NCBI GenBank assembly: GCA_038040395.1
Contig: JBBPIJ010000003.1
Span: 230,522 to 294,521 of the forward strand
DNA length: 64,000 nucleotides
Direction: 5' to 3'
Origin: VAXT01 sp038040395
GTDB lineage: Bacteria > Actinomycetota > Thermoleophilia > Gaiellales > Gaiellaceae
This document shows, piece by piece, positions 1 through 7,785 of this stretch (its first letter is position 1; each line of letters opens with the position of its first letter). Position numbers and translations under genes: made by a program. The notes beneath the pieces are model-generated. The model saw only the letters and a list, made by a program, of their open reading frames with translations, had not been told where the DNA came from and made no database searches.

Positions 1-2
1 AG

Positions 3-101
3 GCAGAGCAGTGGAAGGCGAAAGCCCGAGCCGCGGGCGACGCGATCGTCGACGCCGAGGATCGCGAGCACTTCGACGAGGACTACTTGACTCTCCCCTA
101 A
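3..101 (+). CDS. C-terminal fragment of an unidentified protein
   Basis: The window opens inside a reading frame whose last 32 codons end in a TAA at 99-101. The visible residues are acidic and helical in character (…DAEDREHFDEDYLTLP). This frame fits the local codon usage better than an upstream extension of the MerR gene, which would have to read the same bases in another frame as an arginine-rich stretch. I cannot identify the family from so short a tail. Confidence 0.5.
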   Translation, partial: AEQWKAKARAAGDAIVDAEDREHFDEDYLTLP

Positions 102-124
102 GAGGAGCGACGACGATAGGCGCA

Positions 125-967
125 ATGAAGCTCACCGAGGAGCTGGTGCCGATCGGCCGCTTTGCCCGTCTGTCAGGACTGACGGTCAAGGCCCTGCGTC
201 ATTACGACGAGATCGGACTGCTCAGGCCGGCCCACGTTGACGAGTCGAGCGGCTACCGCTACTACGCGCTCACCCAAGCTCGCTCCGCGGAGGCGATTCG
301 GCGGTTGCGCTCGCTCGAGGTGCCGCTGGACGAGGTTCGCGATCTGCTAGATGCGGACCAGTCGGCGCTGCGCGAGCACCTGGTCGTGCACCGGTCCCGC
401 CTCGAAGGGCTCGCGGTCGAGACTCGGCGCATCCTCGACGAGCTCGATCGTCTCATCGACGGAAAGGAGAAGCTCGTGCCGGAAACCAAAGACCTGATCC
501 GCCTCGAATTGCAGATCAAGGAGGTGCCTTCGCGCCGCGTCGCGCTCGTCCGCGAACGTGCCCACATCGACGAGATGACGAAGGTCGTTCCGGCCGGCAT
601 CGACCGCGTCGCCCACACGATCGGGATGCGCCATGCCGGGCCACCGTTCTGCCGCTGTCCGTTCGCTGACCCCGACGGCTATCTGGAGACCGAGATCGGC
701 TGGCCGGTGGACGAAGACGTAGACGCCGAGTCCCCTGTCGAGATCACCACCTACGGGGCAACACGCGCCCTTGTCATGAAACACGTCGGCCCGTACACCG
801 AGCTCAGCCGCTCGTACCGGCTCATGGCGGAGGCGATGGACCAGCACGGCCTCGTTTCTGCCGGCGACCCTGTCGAGTGGTACGAATCCGATCCCGAAGA
901 GGTCCCGGACCCGAAGGACTACGTCACGATCATCGAGTGGCCGATCGGGCCGGAGGGGAAGCTCTAG
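125..967 (+). CDS. MerR-family regulator with GyrI-like effector domain
   Basis: A 280-residue transcription factor. The N-terminal winged HTH shows the MerR signature (IGRFARLSGLTVKALRHYDE, then GLLRP and GYRYY), followed by a helical dimerisation segment to about residue 120. The C-terminal half (about 135-280) resembles the GyrI/BltR-type small-molecule domain, ending in YVTIIEWPI. Such regulators usually sense a lipophilic drug or metabolite and activate from an over-spaced promoter. I chose the ATG at 125 because the HTH begins just after it and the bases upstream encode the end of the preceding gene in another frame. The target gene is not evident; the next gene is convergent. Confidence 0.85.
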   Translation: MKLTEELVPIGRFARLSGLTVKALRHYDEIGLLRPAHVDESSGYRYYALTQARSAEAIRRLRSLEVPLDEVRDLLDADQSALREHLVVHRSRLEGLAVETRRILDELDRLIDGKEKLVPETKDLIRLELQIKEVPSRRVALVRERAHIDEMTKVVPAGIDRVAHTIGMRHAGPPFCRCPFADPDGYLETEIGWPVDEDVDAESPVEITTYGATRALVMKHVGPYTELSRSYRLMAEAMDQHGLVSAGDPVEWYESDPEEVPDPKDYVTIIEWPIGPEGKL

Positions 968-982
968 GACTTCGCCGGCGCT

Positions 983-2257
983 TTAGGCGAGCAGCTGCTC
1001 GAATTGTTCTTGCCGGTCCTGCTCGAACGGGCCGATCAGCGCCAGGTTGAGACCATGCCCGCCGATCACGTCCTGGGCCACGCGCTGGACGTCCTCGGCG
1101 GTGACCGCGTCGAGGCCGGCGAGGATATTCTCCGGCTCGGTCGCTTCCCCCTCGAGGACCTCGCGGCGCAGGCCGAACATGACGAGCCCGTGCGGGCTCT
1201 CGGTCTGGAGCACGAAGCGGCCCTTCGCGACGTTGCGCGCTTTCTCGAGCTCGTCCGACGGAACCGTCTCCTCGGTGATCGTCCGTAGCTCGGCGACGAT
1301 CGTCGTGATCGCCTCGTCGATGCGCTCGATATCGACGCCGGCCTGCGAGAAAAGCGAGCCCGCGTCGGTGTAGCTGTGGTTGACCGCGTAGATGTAGTAC
1401 GCGAGGCCGCGCCGCTCACGGACCTCGGTGAACAGGCGCGACGACATTCCCGTGCCGAGCACCGTCGACAGGATCTGGAGCGCGTAGCGGTCGGGATGGA
1501 CGAGCGGGTAGCTGGGAACGCCGAGGCAGAGGTGCGCCTGGTCCGAGGCCTTCGTATGGATCTTCACCCGCGGAGTGCCGTTCGCCGGGAGCGCGGCGGT
1601 AGCGGCCTTGCCCGTCTCGGCCGGCTCGAGGTCACCGAGCAGGCGCTCGATCTCGGCCTCCAGGTCACCATCGATCTTCCCGGCGACCCCGACGACCATC
1701 CGCTCGGGCTTGTACCAGCGGTCGACGTACCCGAGGAACGTGTCGCGCGTTGCCGCGCGGATCGTCTCCTTCCGCCCGATGATGTCCCAGCCGAGCGGCT
1801 GGTCGCCATAGAGGAGCGAGTCGTAGACGCCGCTGATGAAGTCGCGAGGCGTGTCGAAGTACATGTTCATCTCTTCGACGATGACGCCCTTCTCGCGCTC
1901 GATCTCCTCCGAGTCGAACTTCGAGTGACGGAGCATGTCGACGAGGACGTCGAGCGCAATCGAGCGGTGCTCGCCCGCGCAGCGGACGTAGTAGCCCGTG
2001 TACTCCTTGCCTGTGAAGGCGTTGAACTCCCCGCCGATACCGTCGATCTCGTTGCCGATGTCGCGCGCGGTGGGCCGACTCTCGGTGCCCTTGAAGAACA
2101 TGTGCTCCGCGAAGTGGGCGATGCCGCTCGTGTCCGGAGTCTCGTAGCGTGAGCCGGCGGCGAGCATGATGAAGCACGAGACCGACTGGGCATGGTCCAT
2201 GGGCGCCGTCAGGAGACGAAGCCCGCTCGGCAGTGTCTGTCGCTCGTAGACGCCCAT
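983..2257 (-). CDS. M16-family zinc metallopeptidase (processing-peptidase-like)
   Basis: A 424-residue peptidase of the pitrilysin/mitochondrial processing peptidase family. The inverted zinc motif HFAEH is at residues 48-52, with the third ligand glutamate near residue 128 (VIVEEM), the spacing expected for M16. The C-terminal inactive-like repeat carries the family's RERRGLAYYIYA segment. No signal peptide, so probably cytoplasmic. The start is the ATG that overlaps the thioesterase stop as TGATG (2255-2259), implying translational coupling; a longer start would overlap further. In many bacteria this gene sits near pnp or dapB, which are not seen here. Confidence 0.9.
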   Translation of the reverse strand: MGVYERQTLPSGLRLLTAPMDHAQSVSCFIMLAAGSRYETPDTSGIAHFAEHMFFKGTESRPTARDIGNEIDGIGGEFNAFTGKEYTGYYVRCAGEHRSIALDVLVDMLRHSKFDSEEIEREKGVIVEEMNMYFDTPRDFISGVYDSLLYGDQPLGWDIIGRKETIRAATRDTFLGYVDRWYKPERMVVGVAGKIDGDLEAEIERLLGDLEPAETGKAATAALPANGTPRVKIHTKASDQAHLCLGVPSYPLVHPDRYALQILSTVLGTGMSSRLFTEVRERRGLAYYIYAVNHSYTDAGSLFSQAGVDIERIDEAITTIVAELRTITEETVPSDELEKARNVAKGRFVLQTESPHGLVMFGLRREVLEGEATEPENILAGLDAVTAEDVQRVAQDVIGGHGLNLALIGPFEQDRQEQFEQLLA

Positions 2258-2637
2258 CAGGCGGCGAGCGCCTCCCGCCACGCTTCGGGCAGCTCGACCG
2301 AACGGCCCGACTCGTAGTCGAAGGAGACGATGACCGTCTTCGCCTCGGCGGCGACAGTCTCACCCGTGCGCAGCTCGTACTCGAGCTCGAAGCTCTTCGT
2401 GCCGACCGTGCTCGGCCGCACTCCGATGTCGATCTCGTCTCCCATTCGTAACGGCGCGCGAAAGTCGATCTCCACGCGGGCAAGGATCATGTGGGGGACC
2501 TCGGCGCCGAACGGCAGCAGGTAGGCGATCCTCGCCTCCTCGAGGTAGGTCAGGAAGACTGCGTTGTTGACGTGACCCATGGAGTCGACGTCTCGGAAAC
2601 GGACGGTCTCGCGGTGCACGAAATCAAACCCCTCCAC
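2257..2637 (-). CDS. Hot-dog fold acyl-CoA thioesterase (4-hydroxybenzoyl-CoA thioesterase-like)
   Basis: A 126-residue single hot-dog domain protein. The RFRDVDSMGHVNNAVFLTYL segment contains the aspartate-histidine-asparagine active-site signature of the YbgC/4HBT group, and the length is typical. It likely hydrolyses a short- or medium-chain acyl-CoA in the cytosol; the substrate cannot be told. The GTG at 2637 lies 10 bases after the epimerase stop, and its stop codon overlaps the peptidase ATG. The epimerase, thioesterase and peptidase therefore form one minus-strand operon. Confidence 0.85.
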   Translation of the reverse strand: MEGFDFVHRETVRFRDVDSMGHVNNAVFLTYLEEARIAYLLPFGAEVPHMILARVEIDFRAPLRMGDEIDIGVRPSTVGTKSFELEYELRTGETVAAEAKTVIVSFDYESGRSVELPEAWREALAA

Positions 2638-2647
2638 GGCCGGGATG

Positions 2648-3622
2648 CTACCGAGCCTCCCACGCGGTGAGGAGCTCAGCCTCGCGCTCGGGTGCCATTC
2701 CGGCGGCGTCCGCAGTCTCGGCCTCGTCGAGCGCGCCGCGAACGGTTTCCTCGAGCGGCCGGAACGTGAGGCCCGCGCCGATGGCCCGCGAGACGTCGGT
2801 CTGGTGCATGCCGACGGCGTCGTCGTCATGGAGCCAGAGCGGAAGCTCCATCCATTGGCCCACCTCCTGCTCGGCGAGGTAGTCGCCGTCGACGTACGTG
2901 ATGCGGGCATCGCTGCCGGCGACGTCCCGGCATGTCTCTGCGAGCGTTCTCCACGAGACGCCTTCGTTGATCGCGTTGAAGCTTCCTCTGACTTCGCGCT
3001 CGGAGAGGTCGATCAGCCAGCTCGCCAGGTTGCGGACGTCGATGAACTGGACTGTTTCCTCGGGCGGCCCCGGAACGAGGACGTCTCCTCCGCGAGCCAT
3101 CCGGTGCGGCCAGTACGTGAATCGCCCGGTTGGGTCGTGCGGGCCGACGATGAGCCCGGGGCGCACGAGCGCGTGGCGGTCGGGGATGGTCTCAGCGACC
3201 GCACGCTCGCAGAGCACCTTCAAGGCGCCGTAGTTCGAGTAGTCCTCGAGCAGCCGGTCCGCGGGCTTGTCGTCGGGCAACTCTTCCAGCGGACTGTCCT
3301 CGTCTCGGGGTCCTTTGAAGTCGTTGTAGACCGAGACGCTTGAGATGAAGAGGTAGTGGCCCGCCGAGTCGGCGAGCGCTTCGGTCGAGGCACGCACGAT
3401 GTGGGGGACGTAGCCGCTCGGGTCGAGGACGGCGTCCCACGTGCGGCCCTGGAGCGCGGAGAGGTCGTGTTCGCGGTCGCCGCGGAGCCTCTCCGCCTCG
3501 GGGAAGAGCTCGGGGTTCGTCTCGCCGCGGTTGAACAGCGTGACCTCGTGGCCGCGCGCGACGGCGGCCTCGACGGCCGCGCGGCCGAGGAACTTCGTTC
3601 CGCCGAGAACGAGCAGCTTCAC
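2648..3622 (-). CDS. NAD-dependent epimerase/dehydratase (extended SDR)
   Basis: A 324-residue Rossmann enzyme. The nucleotide-binding motif is GGTKFLG at residues 7-13, a variant of GxxGxxG common in atypical extended SDRs, and the active-site YGALK (YxxxK) lies near residue 132. FISSVSVY supplies the usual serine region. It probably acts on a nucleotide sugar or another hydroxy-ketone substrate, but specificity is not readable. It is the first gene of the minus-strand operon with the thioesterase and M16 peptidase. Confidence 0.85.
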   Translation of the reverse strand: MKLLVLGGTKFLGRAAVEAAVARGHEVTLFNRGETNPELFPEAERLRGDREHDLSALQGRTWDAVLDPSGYVPHIVRASTEALADSAGHYLFISSVSVYNDFKGPRDEDSPLEELPDDKPADRLLEDYSNYGALKVLCERAVAETIPDRHALVRPGLIVGPHDPTGRFTYWPHRMARGGDVLVPGPPEETVQFIDVRNLASWLIDLSEREVRGSFNAINEGVSWRTLAETCRDVAGSDARITYVDGDYLAEQEVGQWMELPLWLHDDDAVGMHQTDVSRAIGAGLTFRPLEETVRGALDEAETADAAGMAPEREAELLTAWEAR

Positions 3623-3693
3623 GGCTCGAACGCTACCTCTCCACAGCCTGTGGATTTTTGACTGCGCCGGCGGCGAAGCAGTAGGTTGCGACC

Positions 3694-3954
3694 GTGCGGC
3701 TGAGGTCGCTGAACGAGGCTGAGTGCTACGCCCGCTGCCACGGCGAGGGCGATGGCGACAACGTGCGCGTGGTCAAGCTCGAGCCCCGGCGGCCACGCTT
3801 CGATCTCGAGATCTCCGGCGAGGATCTTCGGCGCGCCTTCGAGGTGAGGCTGGACAAGCGCGAACCGCCGCCCGAGCCGAGCACCGAGGACCCGGTCGCC
3901 GGTCAGGCACCAGAGACCTCGGTCGCGGGCCGGGAACCAGCCGCAGCCGCTTAA
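3694..3954 (+). CDS. Small conserved-looking hypothetical protein
   Basis: An 86-residue protein starting at GTG. It has two nearby cysteines (CYARCHG), an amphipathic middle (DLEISGEDLRRAFEVRL) and a low-complexity proline/glutamate/alanine tail. Codon usage matches its neighbours. It lies divergent to the epimerase and just upstream of the mismatch glycosylase. I do not recognise the family. Confidence 0.55.
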   Translation: MRLRSLNEAECYARCHGEGDGDNVRVVKLEPRRPRFDLEISGEDLRRAFEVRLDKREPPPEPSTEDPVAGQAPETSVAGREPAAAA

Positions 3955-4014
3955 GCCCCCGTCACCTAAAAAAGGTTCGCCCGGCCTCCTCCCCACTGCG
4001 ATCCTAGTAGTGAA

Positions 4015-4560
4015 ATGCGCACGCGTGGGTCACAGAAGAGCGCCGAAACTCAGACATGGACAGGCGCCGTTCCAGATGTCCTCGCGCCGGGTCTCGACGT
4101 CCTCTTCTGCGGGATCAATCCGGGCCGCTTCTCGGACGCTGCGGCGGCGCACTTCGCGAACCCGCGCAACGACTTCTGGCGGCTCCTCCACGAAGCCGGG
4201 TTCACGCCGCGAGCGCTCGACCCCACCGAGCAGTTCGAGCTTCCGCGTTACGGGGTCAGCGTCACGAACGCCGCGTCCCGCACGACGCCGGGGTCCGGCG
4301 ATCTCCGGCGTGCGGACTTCGCCGGTTCTGCTGATCGGCTCGAAGGCATCGCGCGCGAGCTTGTTCCCCGGTTCATCGGGTTCGTCGGCAAGGAGGCCTA
4401 CCGCGGCGCGTTCGGCGAGCGCCCAGCATTGGGACTGCAGGAGCGACGCCTCGTGGACACGAAGCTCTTCGTCCTCCCCTCGACCTCACCCGCCAACGCC
4501 GCCATTCCCTATTCGGAGCGGCTGAGCTGGTTTCGCGAGCTCAAAAAGCTCCTCGACTAA
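4015..4560 (+). CDS. mug: G/T(U)-mismatch-specific DNA glycosylase (Mug/TDG family)
   Basis: A 181-residue uracil-DNA glycosylase superfamily protein. The family-2 motif GINPG at residues 33-37 contains the asparagine that positions the catalytic water in Mug/TDG, and the C-terminal LPSTSPANA motif supplies the DNA-intercalation loop. It removes uracil or thymine mispaired with guanine, or ethenocytosine, during base-excision repair. Length is typical (about 168-180). The stop codon is the first base-step of a 163-bp palindrome that separates it from a convergent gene. Confidence 0.92.
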   Translation: MRTRGSQKSAETQTWTGAVPDVLAPGLDVLFCGINPGRFSDAAAAHFANPRNDFWRLLHEAGFTPRALDPTEQFELPRYGVSVTNAASRTTPGSGDLRRADFAGSADRLEGIARELVPRFIGFVGKEAYRGAFGERPALGLQERRLVDTKLFVLPSTSPANAAIPYSERLSWFRELKKLLD

Positions 4561-4722
4561 GGAGGGTTTGACGAAATATGGCTGAGCCGCCGGGCCGCGC
4601 TGCTCGCCCCGAGGCCGGGTCCTCAGTCGCCCCGATAGTGCAACTATCGGGGCTCCCTGCGTCCGCGGCCTCGGAACGAGCATCGCGCCCCGGCGACGAG
4701 CAACATTCCGCCAAACCCTCCT
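4560..4722. repeat. 163-bp imperfect palindrome between convergent genes
   Basis: Two 80-base arms (4560-4639 and 4643-4722) are imperfect reverse complements around a 3-base loop (GCA, 4640-4642). The outermost 10 bases and the innermost 10-bp stem (CCCCGATAGT) are exact, and most of the interior aligns with small offsets. Many arm mismatches become G-U pairs in a minus-strand transcript. It fills exactly the gap from the mug stop to one base before the opposing gene's stop. It could act as a bidirectional terminator or be a relic of a palindromic (MITE-like) element. Confidence 0.85.
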
Positions 4723-4723
4723 G

Positions 4724-5149
4724 CTACACCTCGAGCGCAGTCAGCAGGACAAGCACGACGGTGGTGACGGCGAGCACGCCGTGCAGTGCAACGACCGGCA
4801 CGGGGAAGTGCTGCTCGGCGGGCGTTCCCGGATCGACGGCCTCGGCAACCGCCCCGCGCGACCCCCGGCGCTGGTACCAGATGAAGAACATCGTCCAGCC
4901 CAGGAGCGCAACGACGGCGAGCATCGCGAAGGCGACCCACGCGAGCGAATCGTTGTCGGTCGCGAGGTAGGCGATCCAGACTACGAGCCCGGCCGCCGCC
5001 AGGAGGAAATGGCTCAGGATCAGCGCTGGCCGGATCCTCGACCCGGGCTCCCTGCCCTGTTTCATCCCGCCTCGCGCCAGCCAGATCGCCAGGAGGACGA
5101 AGCCTCCCCCTGCCGTTGCGACCCATGTGATCAGAGCTGCCCATTCCAT
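4724..5149 (-). CDS. Small four-helix integral membrane protein
   Basis: A 141-residue protein with four hydrophobic stretches (about residues 4-25, 42-64, 68-90, 116-138) separated by short charged loops, including an RRGSRG loop that probably faces the cytoplasm. A good ribosome site (AGGAGG) precedes the ATG. It runs alone on the minus strand, convergent with mug. No family could be assigned. Confidence 0.75.
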   Translation of the reverse strand: MEWAALITWVATAGGGFVLLAIWLARGGMKQGREPGSRIRPALILSHFLLAAAGLVVWIAYLATDNDSLAWVAFAMLAVVALLGWTMFFIWYQRRGSRGAVAEAVDPGTPAEQHFPVPVVALHGVLAVTTVVLVLLTALEV

Positions 5150-5214
5150 GATCCGCCTCCTTTGGACGTCTGTTCCTGGACTATCCCATTACGGGCCGTC
5201 CAGTCGCGCGGCTT

Positions 5215-6993
5215 TCAGCCGCGCCAGCGATTTGTGATCGGAAGGCGCCAGTCGCGCCCGAAGGCCTTGGGGCGCAGCTTCACGCCCGGTGGCGCCTGGC
5301 GGCGCTTGTACTCCGCCCGGTCGATCATCGCGAGCGCCCGGTCGACGACGTCGGGGTCGAAGCCGTCGGCGATCATGTCCTCGCGCGAGCGATCGAGCTC
5401 GACGTACTCCTCGAGCACGCGATCGAGCTCCGGGTACGGAGGCAGAGAGTCCTCGTCGAGCTGGTTGTCGCGCAACTCGGCGCTCGGGGCCCGTTCGATG
5501 ATCGTCTGCGGGATGACCTCCCGCTGAGGCGTCGCTTGCGACGCCGCCAAAGAGGCCTCGCCGGCTTTGCTGGTGAGGCCGTTCTGGAACCGATCGTTCA
5601 GGTGCTTCGCCAGGCGGAAGACGTCTGTCTTGTACACGTCCTTGAGGAGCGCGAATCCGCCGGCCATGTCGCCGTAGAGCGTGGCGTATCCGACGGAGAG
5701 CTCCGATTTGTTCCCGGTGGCGACGACGAGCCAGCCGAACTTGTTCGAGAGCGCCATCAGCAGGACGCCGCGGGCCCGCGCCTGGAGGTTCTCCTCGGTC
5801 GTGTCCGGCTCGCGCCCGGCGAAGACGTCGGCGAGCGTCTCGAGAAAGCTCTCGACGATCGGCTCGATCGGCAGCTCGAGGAAATCGGCGCCGAGCGACT
5901 CGGCGAGGGCGCGCGCGTCGCGGCGCGTCGCCTCCGAGCTGAACCGCGAAGGCATCGAGACGCAATGCACGCGATCGGGACCGAGCGCCTCAGAGGCGAT
6001 CGCGGCGGCGAGCGCCGAGTCGATCCCGCCCGAGACCCCGATCACGACCTCCTGGAAGCCGTTCTTCAGGACGTAGTCGCGCAGGCCGAGCTCGAGGCCG
6101 AGCCGCATCTGCTCGAGGTCGTCCGGCATCGGAGCGATCTGCGGCTCGACCGGGCTTCCGTTCGGCCGCGGAGTCCCGATGTGGACGACCGGCACTTCCG
6201 GCACTGCCTCCCGCTCGCTCTCGAGCGAACGGCGACGCACGTCTCGCAGCCGGCGGCCGAGGGCTTCCTGGGGCTCGATGTCGACGATGAGCAGCGCCTC
6301 CTCGAAGCCGGGCGCACGCGCCACGACCTCCCCCTCGTCGTCGATCACGACGGAGTGACCGTCGAAGAGGAGCTCGTCCTGACCGCCGACGGCGTTGACG
6401 AACGCGACGTAGCAGACGTTGTCTCGCGCGCGCGTCTGAAGCATCTGCTCCCGCTCGCGCTCCTTGCCGACGTGGAAGGGCGAAGCCGAGATGTTGACGA
6501 TGAGCTGGGCGCCGGCAAGTGCCAGATCGGTTGCGGGAGGCCCGGGCTGCCAGATGTCCTCGCAGACGGTCGGCCCGATCAGCGCCTCGCCATGCTCGAG
6601 GAGGACGAGATCGCGCCCGGGCGCGAAGTAGCGGTGCTCGTCGAAGACCCCGTAATTGGGGAGGAAGCGTTTCCGGTAGAGCGCCTTCACTTCGCCGCCC
6701 GCGCACACGGCGCAGGCGTTGTAGAGGTCGCGGTCGAGATGGGGGACGCCGACGAACGTGACGAGACCGCCGCGAGCTTCCTTCGCAACCTGTGTGAGCG
6801 AGCTCTCCGCGGCGCGCACGAAGCTCGGGCGAAGAAGCAGGTCCTCAGGCGGATAGCCGGTGATCGCAAGCTCCGGAAAGAGGACGATGTCGGCTCCCGC
6901 ATCGCGCGCCTCGTTCATGCGGGAGAGGATCAGCTCGCGATTCCCGTCGAGGTCGCCGACCGTTGTATTGATCTGCGCGAGCGCGAGCCTCAT
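5215..6993 (-). CDS. nadE: Glutamine-dependent NAD(+) synthetase
   Basis: A 592-residue two-domain enzyme that amidates nicotinic acid adenine dinucleotide using glutamine. The N-terminal nitrilase-type glutaminase has the E-K-C triad: Glu41 in FPELAITGY, Lys108 in YRKRFLPNY, Cys144 in GPTVCEDIW. The C-terminal synthetase has the P-loop-like SGGIDS at about residues 321-326 and the ATGNKSELSVGYATLYGD signature. Length fits the bacterial glutamine-dependent type. It is transcribed alone; with the NMN adenylyltransferase-like gene at 15048 it gives the window two NAD-biosynthesis steps. Confidence 0.96.
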   Translation of the reverse strand: MRLALAQINTTVGDLDGNRELILSRMNEARDAGADIVLFPELAITGYPPEDLLLRPSFVRAAESSLTQVAKEARGGLVTFVGVPHLDRDLYNACAVCAGGEVKALYRKRFLPNYGVFDEHRYFAPGRDLVLLEHGEALIGPTVCEDIWQPGPPATDLALAGAQLIVNISASPFHVGKEREREQMLQTRARDNVCYVAFVNAVGGQDELLFDGHSVVIDDEGEVVARAPGFEEALLIVDIEPQEALGRRLRDVRRRSLESEREAVPEVPVVHIGTPRPNGSPVEPQIAPMPDDLEQMRLGLELGLRDYVLKNGFQEVVIGVSGGIDSALAAAIASEALGPDRVHCVSMPSRFSSEATRRDARALAESLGADFLELPIEPIVESFLETLADVFAGREPDTTEENLQARARGVLLMALSNKFGWLVVATGNKSELSVGYATLYGDMAGGFALLKDVYKTDVFRLAKHLNDRFQNGLTSKAGEASLAASQATPQREVIPQTIIERAPSAELRDNQLDEDSLPPYPELDRVLEEYVELDRSREDMIADGFDPDVVDRALAMIDRAEYKRRQAPPGVKLRPKAFGRDWRLPITNRWRG

Positions 6994-7017
6994 AGGTTTT
7001 AGACTACCAGTCGAAAA

Positions 7018-7785
7018 CTACCTTTGAAGCCTGATCGCGTTCAGATCCTCGCGCTCGATCTCGTCTGCGCGGGCGATCAAATCCTCGATGTCGTCGTGCT
7101 CGGCGTGGATGTAGCGGCCCGCGAGCGCATCCGCCCGCCCCGACGCGAGGACGTGCACGAGCGCTGGCGCAAGCTCGGGCGGCGTCCACGGCATGTCGTC
7201 CCCGAAAACGCTGGTCATGTCCGTCCGAACAAGGCCCGGGCTGAAGACGAAGACCGGGATCTGCCCGCGCAACTCGTTCGCGAGGGTCTCGCCGTAGCGG
7301 CAGACAGCCGCCTTGCTGGCTGAATACGCGGTGCCGCTGCTGCCCGGGAGATACGCGGCGCCGCTGCCGGTGATCACGATTCGTCCCCGGCCCCGCTCGA
7401 GCATCCCGGGGATGACAGAGCGGCACGAGAGGTGGACGCCGAGCATGTTCACCTCGAGCACGCGCCACCACTCCTCGGGATCGACCTCCCAGGTCGAGCC
7501 GCCCTCGGTCCCGATGCCGGCGTTCGCCACGAGCAGGTCGATCGGGCCCAGCTCGGACTCGACCTTCCCGATCATCGCCTCGACGTCCTCGCCGTTCGTT
7601 ACGTCCGCGACGACCGCGAGCCCGCCGATCTCGTCCGCGACCTCCTCGACCTGTTCGGCCGTGCGCGCGCTGACCGCGACCTTCGCTCCGGCTGCGGCGA
7701 GCTCCCGGGCGATCGATGCTCCGATCCCACGGCCGCCCCCGGTGACGAGAACGATCTGTCCGTCGAGTGAGTCCTCAGATGGCAT
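7018..7785 (-). CDS. Short-chain dehydrogenase/reductase (SDR)
   Basis: A 255-residue classical SDR with TGGGRGIG cofactor motif, NAG (ANAGIG) and the YSASK catalytic pair with an upstream serine (ITGSGAA). The start at 7785 has a strong GGAGGAG ribosome site; longer starts would run deep into the acyl-CoA synthetase gene. It overlaps the 3' end of the synthetase by 11 bases, so the two are probably co-expressed, perhaps in lipid or ketone metabolism. Substrate unknown. Confidence 0.9.
   Translation of the reverse strand: MPSEDSLDGQIVLVTGGGRGIGASIARELAAAGAKVAVSARTAEQVEEVADEIGGLAVVADVTNGEDVEAMIGKVESELGPIDLLVANAGIGTEGGSTWEVDPEEWWRVLEVNMLGVHLSCRSVIPGMLERGRGRIVITGSGAAYLPGSSGTAYSASKAAVCRYGETLANELRGQIPVFVFSPGLVRTDMTSVFGDDMPWTPPELAPALVHVLASGRADALAGRYIHAEHDDIEDLIARADEIEREDLNAIRLQR

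Noticed and set aside
4578..4970. 130-codon plus-strand ORF starting in the palindrome
   Set aside because: It runs through the palindrome and antisense to the membrane protein; no protein-like features.
5536..7002. 488-codon open frame antisense to nadE
   Set aside because: It mirrors the GC-rich third-position pattern of nadE; its translation has no recognisable motif and an Arg/Asp/Leu bias typical of shadow frames.
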